Of a DNA stretch of 14,147 nt, positions 14,041-14,147 are shown one piece after another. Position 1 is the stretch's first letter; each line of letters begins with the position of its first letter. The translations under genes were made by a program, and so were the position numbers. This stretch comes from Bacteroidales bacterium UBA5206 (lineage in GTDB: Bacteria; Bacteroidota; Bacteroidia; Bacteroidales; Tenuifilaceae), in assembly GCA_002412705.1 (NCBI GenBank), contig DHVO01000185.1, forward strand, positions 1 to 14,147, in the 5' to 3' direction. The notes under the pieces are model-generated. The model did no database searches, was not told the origin of the DNA, and worked only from the letters and a program-made list of their open reading frames with translations.

Positions 14041-14147
14041 TTATCCTACAATTGTATCGGCAGTAGCAAACTTAACGGGTGCATTATTTACCTCGTGCCA
14101 TTTTCCTGTACCGTCCATAAACTTATAGTTGGCAACACCACTTTTCC
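14041..14147 (-). CDS. 3' end of an unidentified gene (partial, runs off the window)
   Basis: The minus strand from the window edge reads without a stop for 34 codons and ends in TAA at 14043-14041. The visible C terminus includes ANYKFMDGTGKWHEVNNAP and ends FATADTIVG. It is too short to assign a family. Its stop is 32 bases upstream of the chagasin-like start on the same strand, so the two are probably co-transcribed. Both proteins end in a similar short hydrophobic-glycine tail (DIIAG and DTIVG), which may be coincidence. Confidence 0.55.
   Translation of the reverse strand, partial: KSGVANYKFMDGTGKWHEVNNAPVKFATADTIVG

Overview
The window looks like a chromosomal segment of a Bacteroidota bacterium, probably of the order Bacteroidales. 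The evidence is a FecI-type sigma factor with a FecR/DUF4974 anti-sigma factor, an Omp28-type lipoprotein, a DUF6029-like barrel, a TonB-dependent receptor with an N-terminal carboxypeptidase-regulatory domain, the near absence of Shine-Dalgarno sequences, and promoters of the TAnnTTTG type. Species assignment is not possible by eye. I see no tRNA, rRNA, CRISPR array, transposase or integrase.

Layout: (1) 57-1109 (+) is an RsmH-family 16S rRNA methyltransferase paralogue with an N-terminal extension. It faces 1219-2580 (-), a membrane-anchored iron-sulfur protein of the reductive dehalogenase/QueG superfamily; a hairpin terminator lies between them. (2) 2907-5001 (+) is a two-gene unit: a TlpA-like periplasmic thioredoxin and a DUF6029-like outer membrane barrel whose only two mature cysteines form a CX4C pair near the C terminus. 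It converges on 5125-5943 (-), an Omp28-like lipoprotein with a CGYC thioredoxin motif. The three suggest a cell-envelope thiol-disulfide module. (3) 6237-12090 (+) is a cell-surface signalling locus: ECF sigma factor, FecR-type anti-sigma factor, an STN-domain protein carrying about 12 short glycine-rich surface repeats, and a TonB-dependent receptor without its own STN domain. (4) 12244-13632 (+) is an exported C1B (bleomycin hydrolase/PepC) cysteine peptidase. It converges on 13688-14008 (-), a small chagasin-like (I42) protein, and on the 3' end of an unidentified gene that runs off the window.

The most interesting signal is regulatory. A bipartite element, TAGGGGTA-N13-TTGTCCT, occurs with identical spacing upstream of the sigma factor gene (6139-6166) and immediately upstream of the receptor gene (9682-9709). 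I infer that it is the promoter read by the ECF sigma factor, giving autoregulation plus direct control of the receptor. In this locus the STN domain, which in classical Fec-type systems belongs to the receptor and contacts FecR, sits in a separate protein co-transcribed with the sigma/anti-sigma pair.
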